Origin: Evansella caseinilytica
GTDB taxonomy: Bacteria > Bacillota > Bacilli > Bacillales > Salisediminibacteriaceae
DNA: 64,000 nucleotides
Direction of reading: 5' to 3'
NCBI RefSeq assembly: GCF_900107275.1
Contig: NZ_FNPI01000001.1
Location: forward strand, 744,001-808,000
The position numbers were made by a program, and so were the translations under genes. Numbering within the stretch: the first letter of the stretch is position 1; the number at the start of each line of letters is the position of its first letter. Under the pieces are notes generated by a model, which was given only the letters and a program-made list of their open reading frames with translations, had not been told where the DNA came from and did no database searches. Below, one piece after another: positions 31,270 through 40,785 of this stretch.

Positions 31270-31343
31270 AGATTCAAATAGTTGATAAAAAGAAGCTGGA
31301 CTGATGGCAGCCGTCGATGTAATTTGATTCAATTTACGGGGGT

Positions 31344-31485
31344 GTTCAAAGAGTCCGAAAAAAAACAGTATGCCAACCTTTTCGTTGCGTTGTCACTAAG
31401 CAACTCATGTACATGCGGAGTTACGCTTTGCCGCTTGTTCCGACCGTGCTTCGACTTCCTTTGACTATGTTTATCCTTTTTGAAC
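31344..31485. repeat. Family A repeat, full copy
   Basis: 142 bp: GTTCAAAGAGTCC at one end, CTTTTTGAAC at the other, with GTGCTTCGACTTCCTTTGAC in the conserved distal segment. Same orientation as 14867-15009. Confidence 0.8.
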
Positions 31486-31876
31486 ACATACTTGTACATG
31501 ATTATTTCATTATTCAGCATCATTAATCCCCAGGTTTTCTGTGTAAAAGACGGGGCGACTATATGTGTGTTTTTTCGTTTCGCTGCAAAAGGTATGATGA
31601 CACGACAATGGATTCATTCAAACGCTGGGTCGATAGTCATGGTCAACTATTTGCCTCTTTCCTACCTCATTCCTATTTTTACTACGATTGGTTTTAAATA
31701 CTAAATTATTCTCCAAAAAGATTTGTTTTCCGCTAAACTAGTTTTATTGAAGAAGTGTGACCGAATGCACAACTTAAAAGCCGAAGGAATGAATGCAAAA
31801 AAGAAACAGCGAGTAATCAAATCATCTGCCATTATTAGCAGTGCTTCTCATGGCAGTGATCCAGGAGGAAAAATGA
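31486..31876. other. Gene-free stretch upstream of DUF1672 gene
   Basis: No ORF with a ribosome site other than the AGGAGG that serves the next gene. No recognised motif. Confidence 0.4.
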
Positions 31877-32806
31877 ATGAGAAAACGACTTCGCTTACTA
31901 ACCGTAAGTTTAATCTTTTTAGTGGGAGGATGTATGACAATGAACGACGACAATAATAAAGAAAACCAGCAAGCGAATCAACCGACAGAGGAAGAGGTTA
32001 ATGACCGCTATGTCAGCGTGAATGATTATACAGGGGAAGGGTTTGAGCTGCTGGAGGGAGCAGTCAATGATCCGGTTGTGCAAGCCAATTTCGATGAAAT
32101 CGCAGCGGCGACTAAGCAGTACTTCCGCGACGAATTCAAAACAGAAGTGATCGTGCATCGTGCTGTTGGCGCAAAATTCGGCGGCATGATCTTTGTCGAA
32201 TCGGCAACCGATCCGCGCTTTCACACCTTTGCGATGATTCCGGTGGATGCCAAGGAAAACAAGGTATATCCCGACGGTATCTGGACGGAATCAATGCAGG
32301 TGGAGCAAGCTCTTTTTGGCGGATTGCTGGCGATGATTATGGAAGAAGAATTTGCGGCACTCGACAATTACCTCGAGGAAATCACTGACAAATATCCTGT
32401 CGTCGGGATGCGGCAGGAGGCGGTGAATAACGTGACAAAATCAGGTTACACCACGCCATATTATTTTGTACAAACAATGTCTTTAGAAGAATTGAAGCAG
32501 ATCAATGGTCCATACTTGGAAAACCCGGAAATCAATATCGAGGAATTAAAGCAGCATTTTAACAAAGAAACGTACAACGCAGAAAAAATGTCTGTTGTTA
32601 TTGACTTGTTTATGAAAGAACCGAATATAGAACCAGATAAAGCGATTTTTCAGCAAATAATCAATGATATTGAAACGCTGGACGGGCTTCCTAGAGGGGC
32701 TTACTCGGTGAGGTTGCACGATAACAACATCAGTAAACGCTCGGGAATTGGAAGCAAAGATAACACTCTAAGGCGAGGGAATCCAGACAAGATAATAAAG
32801 GAATAG
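31877..32806 (+). CDS. DUF1672 family lipoprotein
   Basis: 309 residues with a lipoprotein signal peptide (MRKRLRLLTVSLIFLVGGC, lipid-modified Cys19) followed by an Asn/Gln/Glu-rich linker and the DUF1672 domain (YVSVNDYTGEGFELLEGAV, GAKFGGMIFVES, YTTPYYFVQTM). Attached outside the membrane; function unknown. AGGAGG is 8 nt upstream of the ATG. It lies 13 bp before a lipase-like pseudogene; as I recall, DUF1672 genes accompany similar lipase-like genes in staphylococci. Confidence 0.88.
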   Translation: MRKRLRLLTVSLIFLVGGCMTMNDDNNKENQQANQPTEEEVNDRYVSVNDYTGEGFELLEGAVNDPVVQANFDEIAAATKQYFRDEFKTEVIVHRAVGAKFGGMIFVESATDPRFHTFAMIPVDAKENKVYPDGIWTESMQVEQALFGGLLAMIMEEEFAALDNYLEEITDKYPVVGMRQEAVNNVTKSGYTTPYYFVQTMSLEELKQINGPYLENPEINIEELKQHFNKETYNAEKMSVVIDLFMKEPNIEPDKAIFQQIINDIETLDGLPRGAYSVRLHDNNISKRSGIGSKDNTLRRGNPDKIIKE

Positions 32807-32819
32807 GGGAGAATCTACG

Positions 32820-34616
32820 ATGAATGACACCTTGCCGATGTTAAATACAAATACTACCACTGATCAGGTGCTTGTGGAACTGGCTGGGCTGCATGCTTAT
32901 ATAAAATATGAAAAGGGAGACAAGCTCAATACTAGCAGTGGAACGAAATTCGAAGTTTATGATACACACTACGAGCACCCAACCGGTCTCGACGCGATGA
33001 CGGTGCAGAATCTGAATACCGGGGAATATATTATTGTTTATCAGGGAACGCAAGTCCATGCGAAGTACGGAATAGCAGACTTGGGAACGAATATGCAGCT
33101 GTTGGCGGAACAGACACCGCAACAACTGGAAGCAGCCAATCAATATTATCTCGATATGCAGCAAGAGCTGGTGAACAGCGGTAATCAGATCGCTTATTTA
33201 GCTGGAAATTCTTTGGGAGGCGCGCTGGCGAACAGTGTCGCGGTAAGACATTCTGATGTTAAATCAGTAACATTGAATCCGGCATTGCTGCCATCCGGAT
33301 TGATCTCCTCGGAAGCAGATTATTCCAATATCACCAATTATATCAGTGAGTATGATGTTCTGAACATCGGTATTCGTTCGGGCCAATTGGCCGGGCGTGT
33401 TCCCGGAAATCAATACGATATTTATAATGGTGTTCCTGCCTTTGGCGCAATCGGCCCCAACCATACCGGCTATCACCGCCGCAGGGGAGAAAAATCAATC
33501 GTATTACGTGATTGGCAAGGAAGGAGAGCCGGGCCACGGGAAAATCTATCTGGATGCCCATGAGCATATTATGACAAGTATTTGGACGGGGCAGCCGTTG
33601 TACGGTGGTAATTCCGTTCCAATTAAAATCAATAGGGATATGCTGTTGCATCTTGGGAGCGGCCTGGAAACAAAGGTTCTCGACCGTTTAAAGCTCGCCC
33701 AGCAATATGTTGGTTATTCGCTGGAAATAATTGAAGATGAGCGCGCGAACTATCAGCAGCGGCTTCATTTGCTGCGACAAATCTTTCTCGATTTTCTAGA
33801 ACAATCTGAAGGCGGGATTTTGCGACGGATCGACAAGGGGAACAGCCGCCTGAAAGAAACAATTGGCTTTCTCCATGAGTTGCTGGATAAGGTGGCGGAA
33901 AAAGGGAAGGCACTGAAGGTTTTAATAAAATCAGCTCCAGTAGAAATTCTCGAGTTTGTTACAAGAAGGGAAATCAGCGTTGAAAGTATTTGTGAGGAAC
34001 TGAGAAGCGAGCTCAATAAAATGGAGAGACGAGCGGATGAGTTTGCCGCTGCTGTTGAAAGCATTATTACAGATAAGATCCCTGAACTACTTCGAGGCGA
34101 CCAGGACGAGACGGAGGACTTTGTCGTCGGCGAACTACTGTCTCATTTTCAGATTGTCCAACGAAACAAACAGCAGGCAGTCACGCAAATCAGCGAATAT
34201 CAATCCCAGGTGGTCGGTGTGGGAGAGGCGTTTCACAAATTAGATCGCCAGTTGGCAAGTCAGGTATTTTTAAAACAGTCTATGATCAAAGCACGGGAAA
34301 TAACAAAGGCAACCAAGATCGACATGGAAGATTCTCCTCATTTGTTGGATGATTTAAGAATAAAAGAGATAATGTTAAGCAAAAGACTAACGAAATTTAA
34401 AATCAGTTCATATCTTATTGTGGCTGGAGTCTCCCTTCTTTTAGAGGGGATTCTGGATATAGCAGAAAAGCTGGTATGGAGTATTTCTGCCACATTGCAA
34501 ATGGCTAAAAATCCCATATTTCGCGCGATCACCGGGCTTTCCAAAGTCGAAGCCAGAACGTCATTGACAATTTGGGTATGTTGGAAGAACAAGTTGTGCT
34601 TGGAACGTTTAGATAG
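32820..34616 (+). pseudogene. Lipase-like (SA1320/DUF6792-type) protein, two frameshifts
   Basis: The N-terminal part is an alpha/beta-hydrolase lipase-like domain with nucleophile motif GNSLGG and the sequence GAIGPNHTGYH. About 33450-33490 the frame shifts by +1 and continues with YYVIGKEGEPGHGKIYLDAHEH, then a long coiled-coil/helical region and a hydrophobic segment (SSYLIVAGVSLLLEGILDIA). Near 34555 the frame shifts back: the restored frame gives NVIDNLGMLEEQVVLGTFR and a stop at 34614-34616. The two shifts cancel, so the ancestral gene had about 598 codons. Probably exported or cell-associated with the DUF1672 lipoprotein. Confidence 0.82.
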
Positions 34617-35363
34617 GTATGGAGCAACTAGCGGTGAACTGATAATATAAATAATGACTGCTTTCAAAAACGTTGTTGCCTTAGACAGTTTTTTGAAAAA
34701 AACAATCGCTTTTCAAGACAAATTCGTTTATCTAAGAGGCTATACTGTTTTCAATACCTTTACGGTTGGCATAGAGGGCAGATCCAAAAGAAGAGTGAAA
34801 AAAACAGCAAATAAGCTGATGTCTGATTTTGGCCGTTCTTTTTAAAAGGACGGCTTTATCATTCTTAGTGCTCGACCATGGTTGCTCCATCGCTGTCATG
34901 AAAAAATACGGAGATCTTGCCCTTTTGCTTAGAGAGCTGATACTGGTGAATCTTTCTTGGAGGATTTAATTAATGAGTGAAAGAAGTATTACGTGTATCA
35001 AAATAATGAATGAGGCCTTTCTGAATAAAGGAAGGAACCATTTCAGCCATTATGATGATGAGGTAATTGAAGCTAAGACAACTGGATGGCAGCGTCTGTT
35101 CCACTAATTGAGAACCACGAAGCTTTATTTTGAAACGGGGACAACGGCGCGTTCTTTTCAGGGATATATGGGAGGGAGGAAATGTGTGAACCAAAATGGG
35201 TACGCAATTTGGAAATGGAGGAAGCGACAGTCTTACAGGAACAATGAATACTTCGGCAAGGTCGGTCTTCGAATGAAGGTCGGCCATGTAATACGTATAC
35301 TAAATGTTTTTTCGGCAGTGTCAATAAAAGGTTAACCAATGCGGACATGAGGAGGCTTCAACG
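34617..35363. other. Gene-free stretch with DUF2262-like remnant
   Basis: At about 34870-34930 the minus strand encodes KISVFFHDSDGATMVEH and stop, resembling the FEVFFHDGDMFWGH end of the DUF2262 protein. Over ATCGCyGTCATGAAAAAATAC the DNA is almost identical to 30118-30139. The rest (to 35340) has short open frames but none with a convincing start or family. Confidence 0.45.
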
Positions 35364-36119
35364 ATGAAAATCGGACTTGCACAAGCGAGATTTCCAACGT
35401 CGGCACATGAAGGATTAGTGATTGTGAAAGAGATGATGAAGGAAGCGAAGCGGAAAAAATGCCGCCTGCTCTGCTTCCCGGAATCGATTATTCCGGGATT
35501 ACGTGGAGTGGGATTTGAAGTGGAGGAGTATGATCATCGGTTTCAGCAGCAGGCATTAAAGGAAGCTTGTGAACTGGCGGGTCAATTAAAACTGGCTGTG
35601 ATTTTGCCGATGGAATGGCAGGAACAAGGCAAGCTGCATTTGCTTGCCTTTGTGATCAGGGAAAACGGCGAGTTGCTCGGACGGCAAACGAAAAATCAGA
35701 TTGACCCTGGAGAAGATTTTTTCGGGTATGTTCCCGGAGATGGGCGAAGTATTTTTGAGGTAGGTAACGTGAAGTTTGGCATTGCTATTTGTCATGAAGG
35801 CTGGCGCTATCCGGAGACGGTCAGGTGGGCGGCGAGACAGGGGGCAAGCATTGTTTTCCATCCCCAATTTACAGGCGATGTGGACAATCCTGAGTTTTTC
35901 AATTACGCGATGGTATGCAGAAGCTTAGAAAATAATCTCTTTTTTGCCAGTGTCAATTATGCTTTGGAGAATCAACGAAGCACTTCCGCTCTTATCTCCC
36001 CTTCAGGAGAGCGGCTGCTTGTAGCACGGCCCAATACGCAGGAACTGTTAGTATATGATGTGGCCCCGGCGGAAGCGCATTTATTGCTTGCCAGAAGGTT
36101 TCATCCAGATTTGTTTTAA
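35364..36119 (+). CDS. Carbon-nitrogen hydrolase (nitrilase superfamily)
   Basis: 251 residues with the complete catalytic triad: Glu40 (CFPES), Lys110 (GRQTKNQID) and Cys143 (AICHEGWRYPE). Family members hydrolyse amides or nitriles such as omega-amides, N-carbamoyl compounds or aliphatic amides. The exact substrate is not evident. ATG with GAGGAGG 8 nt upstream. Transcribed alone between gene-poor stretches. Confidence 0.9.
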   Translation: MKIGLAQARFPTSAHEGLVIVKEMMKEAKRKKCRLLCFPESIIPGLRGVGFEVEEYDHRFQQQALKEACELAGQLKLAVILPMEWQEQGKLHLLAFVIRENGELLGRQTKNQIDPGEDFFGYVPGDGRSIFEVGNVKFGIAICHEGWRYPETVRWAARQGASIVFHPQFTGDVDNPEFFNYAMVCRSLENNLFFASVNYALENQRSTSALISPSGERLLVARPNTQELLVYDVAPAEAHLLLARRFHPDLF

Positions 36120-36316
36120 TAGTGTTTTCCAAAGGATCGGTTCTTAACTTTTGGAACATGCTTTTTTATCTGATAAGCTAGCTGTGAGAGGTAGAAAAAA
36201 ATCCTCAAGCAATGAAGGCGATTACAATTTCTCCTTTATTATTGGACAAACACCCTTCCATTTAAAGTGTCATTTCATATAATGTAGAAATAATAAATAA
36301 TAGAGGAGCAAATGCT

Positions 36317-37009
36317 TTGGCACAAGGTAGAACGATCAACTGGAGTGGTTACACGTGGCATGTGAAAGATTCTTTCGGAAGTAAATGGGGGCCTGGACCA
36401 AACTATTTTTCAAGCAGCAATGATAATGTATGGGTCGATAGTGCAGGAAGGCTTCATTTGAAAATCACACAACGTAATGGTAACTGGTATTGTGCTGAAG
36501 TGTATCATACTCAAACATTAGGTTATGGGACTTACCGTTTCTTTATTGATGGACGGCCTGACCTGCTAGATCCGAATATTACGTTAGGATTATTTACGTA
36601 TGACAGCATTTCTGCAGATGCGCCGGCAAAAAACTATCGGGAAATAGATATTGAATTTGCAAAATGGGGACATCCTCAAGCATTAAATTCGCAATACGTT
36701 GTCCAACCATATACGAAGCCTGCCAATATGCTTGAATTCCAGACGTCTCTGAACGGATACTGGTCCACCCACAGCTTCAACTGGACGCCGTCAGAGGTCA
36801 AGTTTATGTCGCTACACGGCCATTACTCAGATCCGCCAAGTCCGCTGGAATGGTACCTTATCAAGGAGTGGTCATATAATGGCGAGGATATTCCGGATTC
36901 CAAAAACGAAAGAGTAGATGTAAACCTATGGTTAATGGATGGCAGAGCACCTTTCAATCAGCAAGAAACGGAAATCGTTATCACTAAATTTGAATTTACA
37001 CCGATGTAA
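36317..37009 (+). CDS. GH16 family glycoside hydrolase
   Basis: 230 residues, essentially a single beta-jelly-roll domain. The GH16 active-site signature ExDxE is intact: Glu109-Asp111-Glu113 in REIDIEFAKWG. The TTG start at 36317 has GAGGAG 8 nt upstream. There is no signal peptide, unusual for GH16 enzymes, which mostly attack extracellular beta-1,3/1,4-glucans, so it is either cytoplasmic or leaves by another route. A B' repeat begins 14 bp after the stop. Confidence 0.88.
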   Translation: MAQGRTINWSGYTWHVKDSFGSKWGPGPNYFSSSNDNVWVDSAGRLHLKITQRNGNWYCAEVYHTQTLGYGTYRFFIDGRPDLLDPNITLGLFTYDSISADAPAKNYREIDIEFAKWGHPQALNSQYVVQPYTKPANMLEFQTSLNGYWSTHSFNWTPSEVKFMSLHGHYSDPPSPLEWYLIKEWSYNGEDIPDSKNERVDVNLWLMDGRAPFNQQETEIVITKFEFTPM

Positions 37010-37022
37010 ATAGTCATTAAAC

Positions 37023-37205
37023 CCGAAGCAATGAGCGAAGCCCCTGCGTCTTTTCAAAAGCCCGATAGGAGTGGTTTTTTCCTATCGAGCGTGCAGCGAC
37101 GAGTACAGCTACGATGCCTTGCCCATCGAGTTGTCTCGACGGATCGTCATCGAAGCTGTGCTTGCAGAGGAAGAGACAAGCACGGAGCCATTGCCCGATA
37201 TTTTT
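37023..37205. repeat. Family B repeat, subfamily B'
   Basis: Nearly identical to 25650-25832 (GATAGGAGTG-TTTTTTCCTATCGAG..., GTTGTCTCGACGGATCGTCATCGAAG...). The left terminal hairpin is absent. Directly adjacent to the next family B copy. Confidence 0.85.
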
Positions 37206-37215
37206 TATAGTGTTT

Positions 37216-37508
37216 GTTCAAAAAGATCGGTTTTTAACTTTTTGAACAAGCACGAAGCAATGAGCCATTCTTCACTGGGAAGCTGCGAACTGTATCATCG
37301 TTTCATCGCGCGCGATGGCACTTGGATATTCGTCGAAGCTATGCTTGCAGAGGAAGAGACAATGGGTGGAGCCGATGCATTCTTTTCAGGCCGACTGTGA
37401 GTGGTTTTCTTGGAGTCAGGATGACGACATTTCGCCGTTGCCCATAGGACGTGGGCAGCACTTAGGCGGAATTGGGTCGCATCGAGCGGAACCATTGCCT
37501 TTTTGAAC
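37216..37508. repeat. Family B repeat, long copy (293 bp)
   Basis: Terminal hairpin GTTCAAAAAG...CTTTTTGAACAAGCAC, GAAGCAATGAGCC, GCTATGCTTGCAGAGGAAGAGAC, GGAGCCGATGCATTCTTTT, GACATTTCGCCGTTGCCCATAG, then GAACCATTGCCTTTTTGAAC. It contains the segments that occur singly in the shorter copies and so looks like the most complete form. Confidence 0.88.
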
Positions 37509-37646
37509 ACACTCTAGTACGGATCTTTTGCATTGACTTGGAGTTAACATCAAGTTGTAAACTCCTTTATAGATCAAAGAATGACGAAGTTGGCTTCGTT
37601 TACCATACATTAATGGCTTGATTAAAAAGCTTAAAAGGAAGGAACT

Positions 37647-38759
37647 ATGAAAAAACTCATGATTTTTATTTTTGCATTTATCGTTGTACTATGTTTGGTC
37701 ATTTTATTGTATATAAACTTGCATCCTGTGTTCGGGGGAAATCCAAATAAAGAGCAGAAACAGATGTACGAAGGATTTGATAATTATGTTGACGGAAAAT
37801 TTGTCAATCTTGTACCAACAAAGATGGAAATCGGCGGTGTCACTGGAATTTTCTCCATGCTTTGGGATGCTATTTCAGGCGGTCAAGACCGTAATCCCGA
37901 CGGCCAAGTTCCCGTTACTCAGATTGATTGGAATGTCATAAACAGCGAAGAAGATAGCTTGACTTGGTTTGGGCACTCAGCTTTTTTACTTAGTATCGAT
38001 CATAAAAAAATTCTCGTAGACCCAATGCTTGGACCTGTTGCTTCCCCCGTCTCTTTCGCCGGAAGTAAACGCTACAGTGAAGATATGCTACATATTATCG
38101 ATGAAATGCCGCTAATTGATGCGGTGTTTATTACCCATGATCATTACGATCACTTAGATTATCCATCCATCGTTAGGCTAAAAAGTAAGGTTGAGCATTT
38201 CTTCGTTCCTTACGGTGTCGGTGCTCATCTTATTCGTTGGGGAATAGAAGAAGAAAAAATTACTGAGCTCAATTGGTGGGATGAGACTGAATTTAAAGGC
38301 TTGACGGTTGCCTTCACCCCATCGAAGCACTTCTCTGGCAGAGGGCTTTTTAATCGAGATTCTACCCTTTGGGGTGGCTGGGTCATTCTCGGAAACGAAA
38401 CACGTTTTTACACGAGTGGTGATGGCGGTTATGATGCACACTTTAAAGAAATTGGAGAAAAATACGGACCATTTGATATTACCTTAATGGAAGGCGGGCA
38501 ATACGATCGTCGTTGGGATTGGGTTCATATGACACCGGAAGAGGCCATCCAAGCACATACCGATGTCAACGGAGAGAGTATGATGTTAATTCATTGGGGG
38601 GCCTTCACTCTTGCCTACCATGGTTGGACTGAGCCAATCGAACGTGCTTTAGAAGCAGCAGAAAAAGAAGAAGTGAATCTGCTTGCTCCCTCCATTGGTG
38701 AAACGATGCTTTTGAATGGGCAATACTCCATACCTGAATCTTTATGGTGGGAAATGTAA
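37647..38759 (+). CDS. MBL-fold metallohydrolase (NAPE-PLD/UlaG-like)
   Basis: 370 residues. One N-terminal membrane anchor (about 3-25), then a metallo-beta-lactamase fold with the metal-binding THDHYDHLD motif and later conserved HFSGRG, GDGGYD and HWGAF segments, as in NAPE-PLD-like and UlaG-like lactonases/phosphodiesterases. Probably membrane-anchored with its catalytic domain outside. AAGGAAGGA precedes the ATG. The MerR regulator that follows 82 bp later on the same strand may belong to the same unit. Confidence 0.86.
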   Translation: MKKLMIFIFAFIVVLCLVILLYINLHPVFGGNPNKEQKQMYEGFDNYVDGKFVNLVPTKMEIGGVTGIFSMLWDAISGGQDRNPDGQVPVTQIDWNVINSEEDSLTWFGHSAFLLSIDHKKILVDPMLGPVASPVSFAGSKRYSEDMLHIIDEMPLIDAVFITHDHYDHLDYPSIVRLKSKVEHFFVPYGVGAHLIRWGIEEEKITELNWWDETEFKGLTVAFTPSKHFSGRGLFNRDSTLWGGWVILGNETRFYTSGDGGYDAHFKEIGEKYGPFDITLMEGGQYDRRWDWVHMTPEEAIQAHTDVNGESMMLIHWGAFTLAYHGWTEPIERALEAAEKEEVNLLAPSIGETMLLNGQYSIPESLWWEM

Positions 38760-38841
38760 GGCGGAATGACAACCGTTTTTTTTCTCCATTTTGAAGTAAA
38801 CTCTAAGTGCGATAATCAATATTTAACAGGAGGTGAGTATC

Positions 38842-39222
38842 TTGAAGATTGCAGAAGTAAGTAAAAAATTTGATATTTCCAGTGATACACTTCGCTACTA
38901 TGAACGGATCGGACTGCTTCCTCATGTGAGCCGAAATAAAAGCGGAATAAGGGATTATACAGAAGAAGATTGCAAGTGGATCGAATTTGTTAAATGCATG
39001 CGAAGTGCAGGTCTTCCGATCGAAGTATTGATTGAATATGTCGGGCTCTTTCAACAGGGGGATGAAACAATCGAGGCAAGAAAAGAGCTTCTCATTGAGC
39101 AGCGTAACGAGCTTAAAAGAAAAATGGAAGAGACAAAGAAAATACTGCAACGTCTGGATTACAAAATTGATAGCTATGAACATGCCCTGCTAGAAAAAGA
39201 GAAAAGATTAAAAAGGTTTTAG
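38842..39222 (+). CDS. MerR family transcriptional regulator
   Basis: 126 residues: N-terminal MerR winged helix (IAEVSKKFDISSDTLRYYER, IGLLPHVSRNKSGIRDY) and a C-terminal coiled coil (about 75-120) for dimerisation. No cysteine sensor pair like the metal-type members. Most similar in pattern to AdhR/YraB-type aldehyde or electrophile sensors. TTG at 38842 with AGGAGG 8 nt upstream is preferred over GTG at 38833. Probably regulates itself and the MBL-fold gene. Confidence 0.88.
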   Translation: MKIAEVSKKFDISSDTLRYYERIGLLPHVSRNKSGIRDYTEEDCKWIEFVKCMRSAGLPIEVLIEYVGLFQQGDETIEARKELLIEQRNELKRKMEETKKILQRLDYKIDSYEHALLEKEKRLKRF

Positions 39223-39306
39223 AATAAACTAAAATTACGCTTAAAATACAACTAAGTTCAACGAGCTTGGCGAATATATTTATACCATCTAATTGAGGTG
39301 AACTTG

Positions 39307-39609
39307 ATGCTAGTCAAGAAGCTTACTGTGCAACTCCCCAGGGGACTTCAAGCTAAACACACGACTTTATTTATTCGTCAAGCTTTTACATTCCAAAGTG
39401 AGATCGTTCTTGGCAAACACGGTAAAACAACGAGCGGAACAGATCTAATGGGTATCATGGATTTAGCCGTTGAAGAAGGAGATGAAGTCATCTTAATGAC
39501 TGATGGAATCGATGAGCAAGTGGCGAATCAAATGTTGGAGAACTTTCTAGTGAATGGCTATATTTTTAAGGAAGAAGTAAAAGACGTTATGGGATCTCTG
39601 AAGGGGTAG
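39307..39609 (+). CDS. HPr/Crh-like protein with Gln15 and Asp46
   Basis: 100 residues; the first 86 align without gaps to B. subtilis HPr and Crh. The active-site His15 of HPr is Gln here (GLQAK), as in Crh, so it cannot carry PTS phosphate. The regulatory Ser46, target of HPr kinase and present in both HPr and Crh, is Asp (SGTDLMGIMDL), the residue that mimics phosphoserine. The protein may therefore be a constitutively active CcpA corepressor or a titrator, which is inference. ATG at 39307 has GAGGTGA upstream; GTG at 39298 is the alternative. A C-terminal tail of about 14 residues extends beyond the Crh length. No PTS genes adjoin it. Confidence 0.88.
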   Translation: MLVKKLTVQLPRGLQAKHTTLFIRQAFTFQSEIVLGKHGKTTSGTDLMGIMDLAVEEGDEVILMTDGIDEQVANQMLENFLVNGYIFKEEVKDVMGSLKG

Positions 39610-39890
39610 CGCCAATACTTCAGCTTATAAGAATTATTACCATTCGGCAACGCTTGTTGACTGGCAGACACATCGTGAAAATCCGTCATCAGCCGCCGCT
39701 TTCCGATCGTTAAAAGTATGATCAACATATACATAAATGAGCTTTGAGACCTTTGGAAATTAAGGGTTTCTTTATTTGCGATATAAAAACTGACACCCAT
39801 ATTCATCGTCTTCTGATAGATGCTGTAGATCATACAGCTGCTAACGTAAAAGTTGAAACTTAACTGAAATTGAGTTAATATATTATCAAA
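39610..39890. other. Gene-free stretch
   Basis: No supported gene. A minus-strand open frame (39558-39833) overlaps the HPr-like gene and has no ribosome site. Confidence 0.4.
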
Positions 39891-39908
39891 TGATAGATCT
39901 ATCTATCG
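39891..39908. promoter_or_regulatory. Candidate TetR operator
   Basis: Perfect palindrome GATAGATCTATC extended by CTATCGA, 29 bp upstream of the TetR start; typical position of an autoregulatory operator. Confidence 0.5.
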
Positions 39909-39936
39909 ATTTTACTTTAGGAAGGAAAGAATTTGG

Positions 39937-40512
39937 ATGAAAAACGCGATGTCGCCGGCGAAAAAAGCGCGATTTAAGGCGATTCTTGACGCTACCACGA
40001 GGCTTTTAGTAGAAAAACCAACCGCTTCCATGAGTGAGATTGCTGAATATGCAGGAGTTGGTGTCGCTACGCTCCATCGATATGTGGAAAGCAGAGAGAA
40101 ATTGATGCTTCATTTAGGTCATCAGGCGATACAACTGGTGAGTGAAACGATTGAGGAGATCCCGGCGGATGAAGAAAACGATGAAACGTATATTTCTCAA
40201 CTGGTTGAAGCTTTAGTCCCGCTGGGGGACAAAATTTATTTTCTCGGGCATGATGCATCGGTATATTACAACAAGGAGCTGGAGGCAGCCTACGAAAAGC
40301 TAAGAACGCCTGTAAAACAAGTGATTCAGCGTTTGCAGGAGAAAGGGGAGTTCAGCCAGGCCGTTAGCAGTGAATGGATCTTAAACGTACTTGATTCATT
40401 GCTTTTTCTTACATGGCAGCAGGTGCGGGAAGGACATATAGCTGAAAAGTCAGCAGCGTCGCTCGTTTTAAATACGTTTTACCACGGCTTCAAAGCAAGC
40501 GGCAGAAAGTAA
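39937..40512 (+). CDS. TetR/AcrR family regulator
   Basis: 191 residues: N-terminal HTH (ASMSEIAEYAGVGVATLHRYV, residues about 30-50) and an all-helical ligand domain. AGGAAGG precedes the ATG. A palindrome directly upstream suggests autoregulation. The target gene is not obvious: the GNAT acetyltransferase follows 270 bp later beyond a family B repeat. Ligand unknown. Confidence 0.88.
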   Translation: MKNAMSPAKKARFKAILDATTRLLVEKPTASMSEIAEYAGVGVATLHRYVESREKLMLHLGHQAIQLVSETIEEIPADEENDETYISQLVEALVPLGDKIYFLGHDASVYYNKELEAAYEKLRTPVKQVIQRLQEKGEFSQAVSSEWILNVLDSLLFLTWQQVREGHIAEKSAASLVLNTFYHGFKASGRK

Positions 40513-40572
40513 ACTCGGGTATAGCACTACCCGGATTAACGATTACCTAAGATGAATCTAAATTAAGTGGTT

Positions 40573-40705
40573 GTTCAAAAAGATCGGTTTTTATCTTTTT
40601 GAACAACCACGATGCAATGAGTGAAGCCGATGCATTCTTTTAAAGCCGGCTATGAGTGGGTTTCTCGTAGTCGATGCATCGAGCGGAACCATTGCCTTTT
40701 TGAAC
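40573..40705. repeat. Family B repeat, short copy (133 bp)
   Basis: Terminal hairpin GTTCAAAAAGATCGG...CTTTTTGAAC, GATGCAATGAGTGAAGCCGATGC, GCCGGCTATGAGTGG, GATGCATCGAGCGGAACCATTGCC, end TTTTTGAAC followed by ACGCTCTTTAAG. Confidence 0.88.
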
Positions 40706-40785
40706 ACGCTCTTTAAGGTATAAATGAAATAATGTTTCAAAGTTATTCGCAAGGAAGATTAAGTTTACAGAGGGAGTGTTTCATC

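Noticed and set aside
33450-33490. Programmed +1 frameshift in the lipase-like gene
   Set aside because: No recognised slippery sequence or stimulatory structure, and a second shift occurs later, so mutation or sequencing error is simpler; kept as pseudogene.
34654-34845. 63-codon frame after the lipase-like pseudogene
   Set aside because: No ribosome site, no recognisable family; not listed as a gene.
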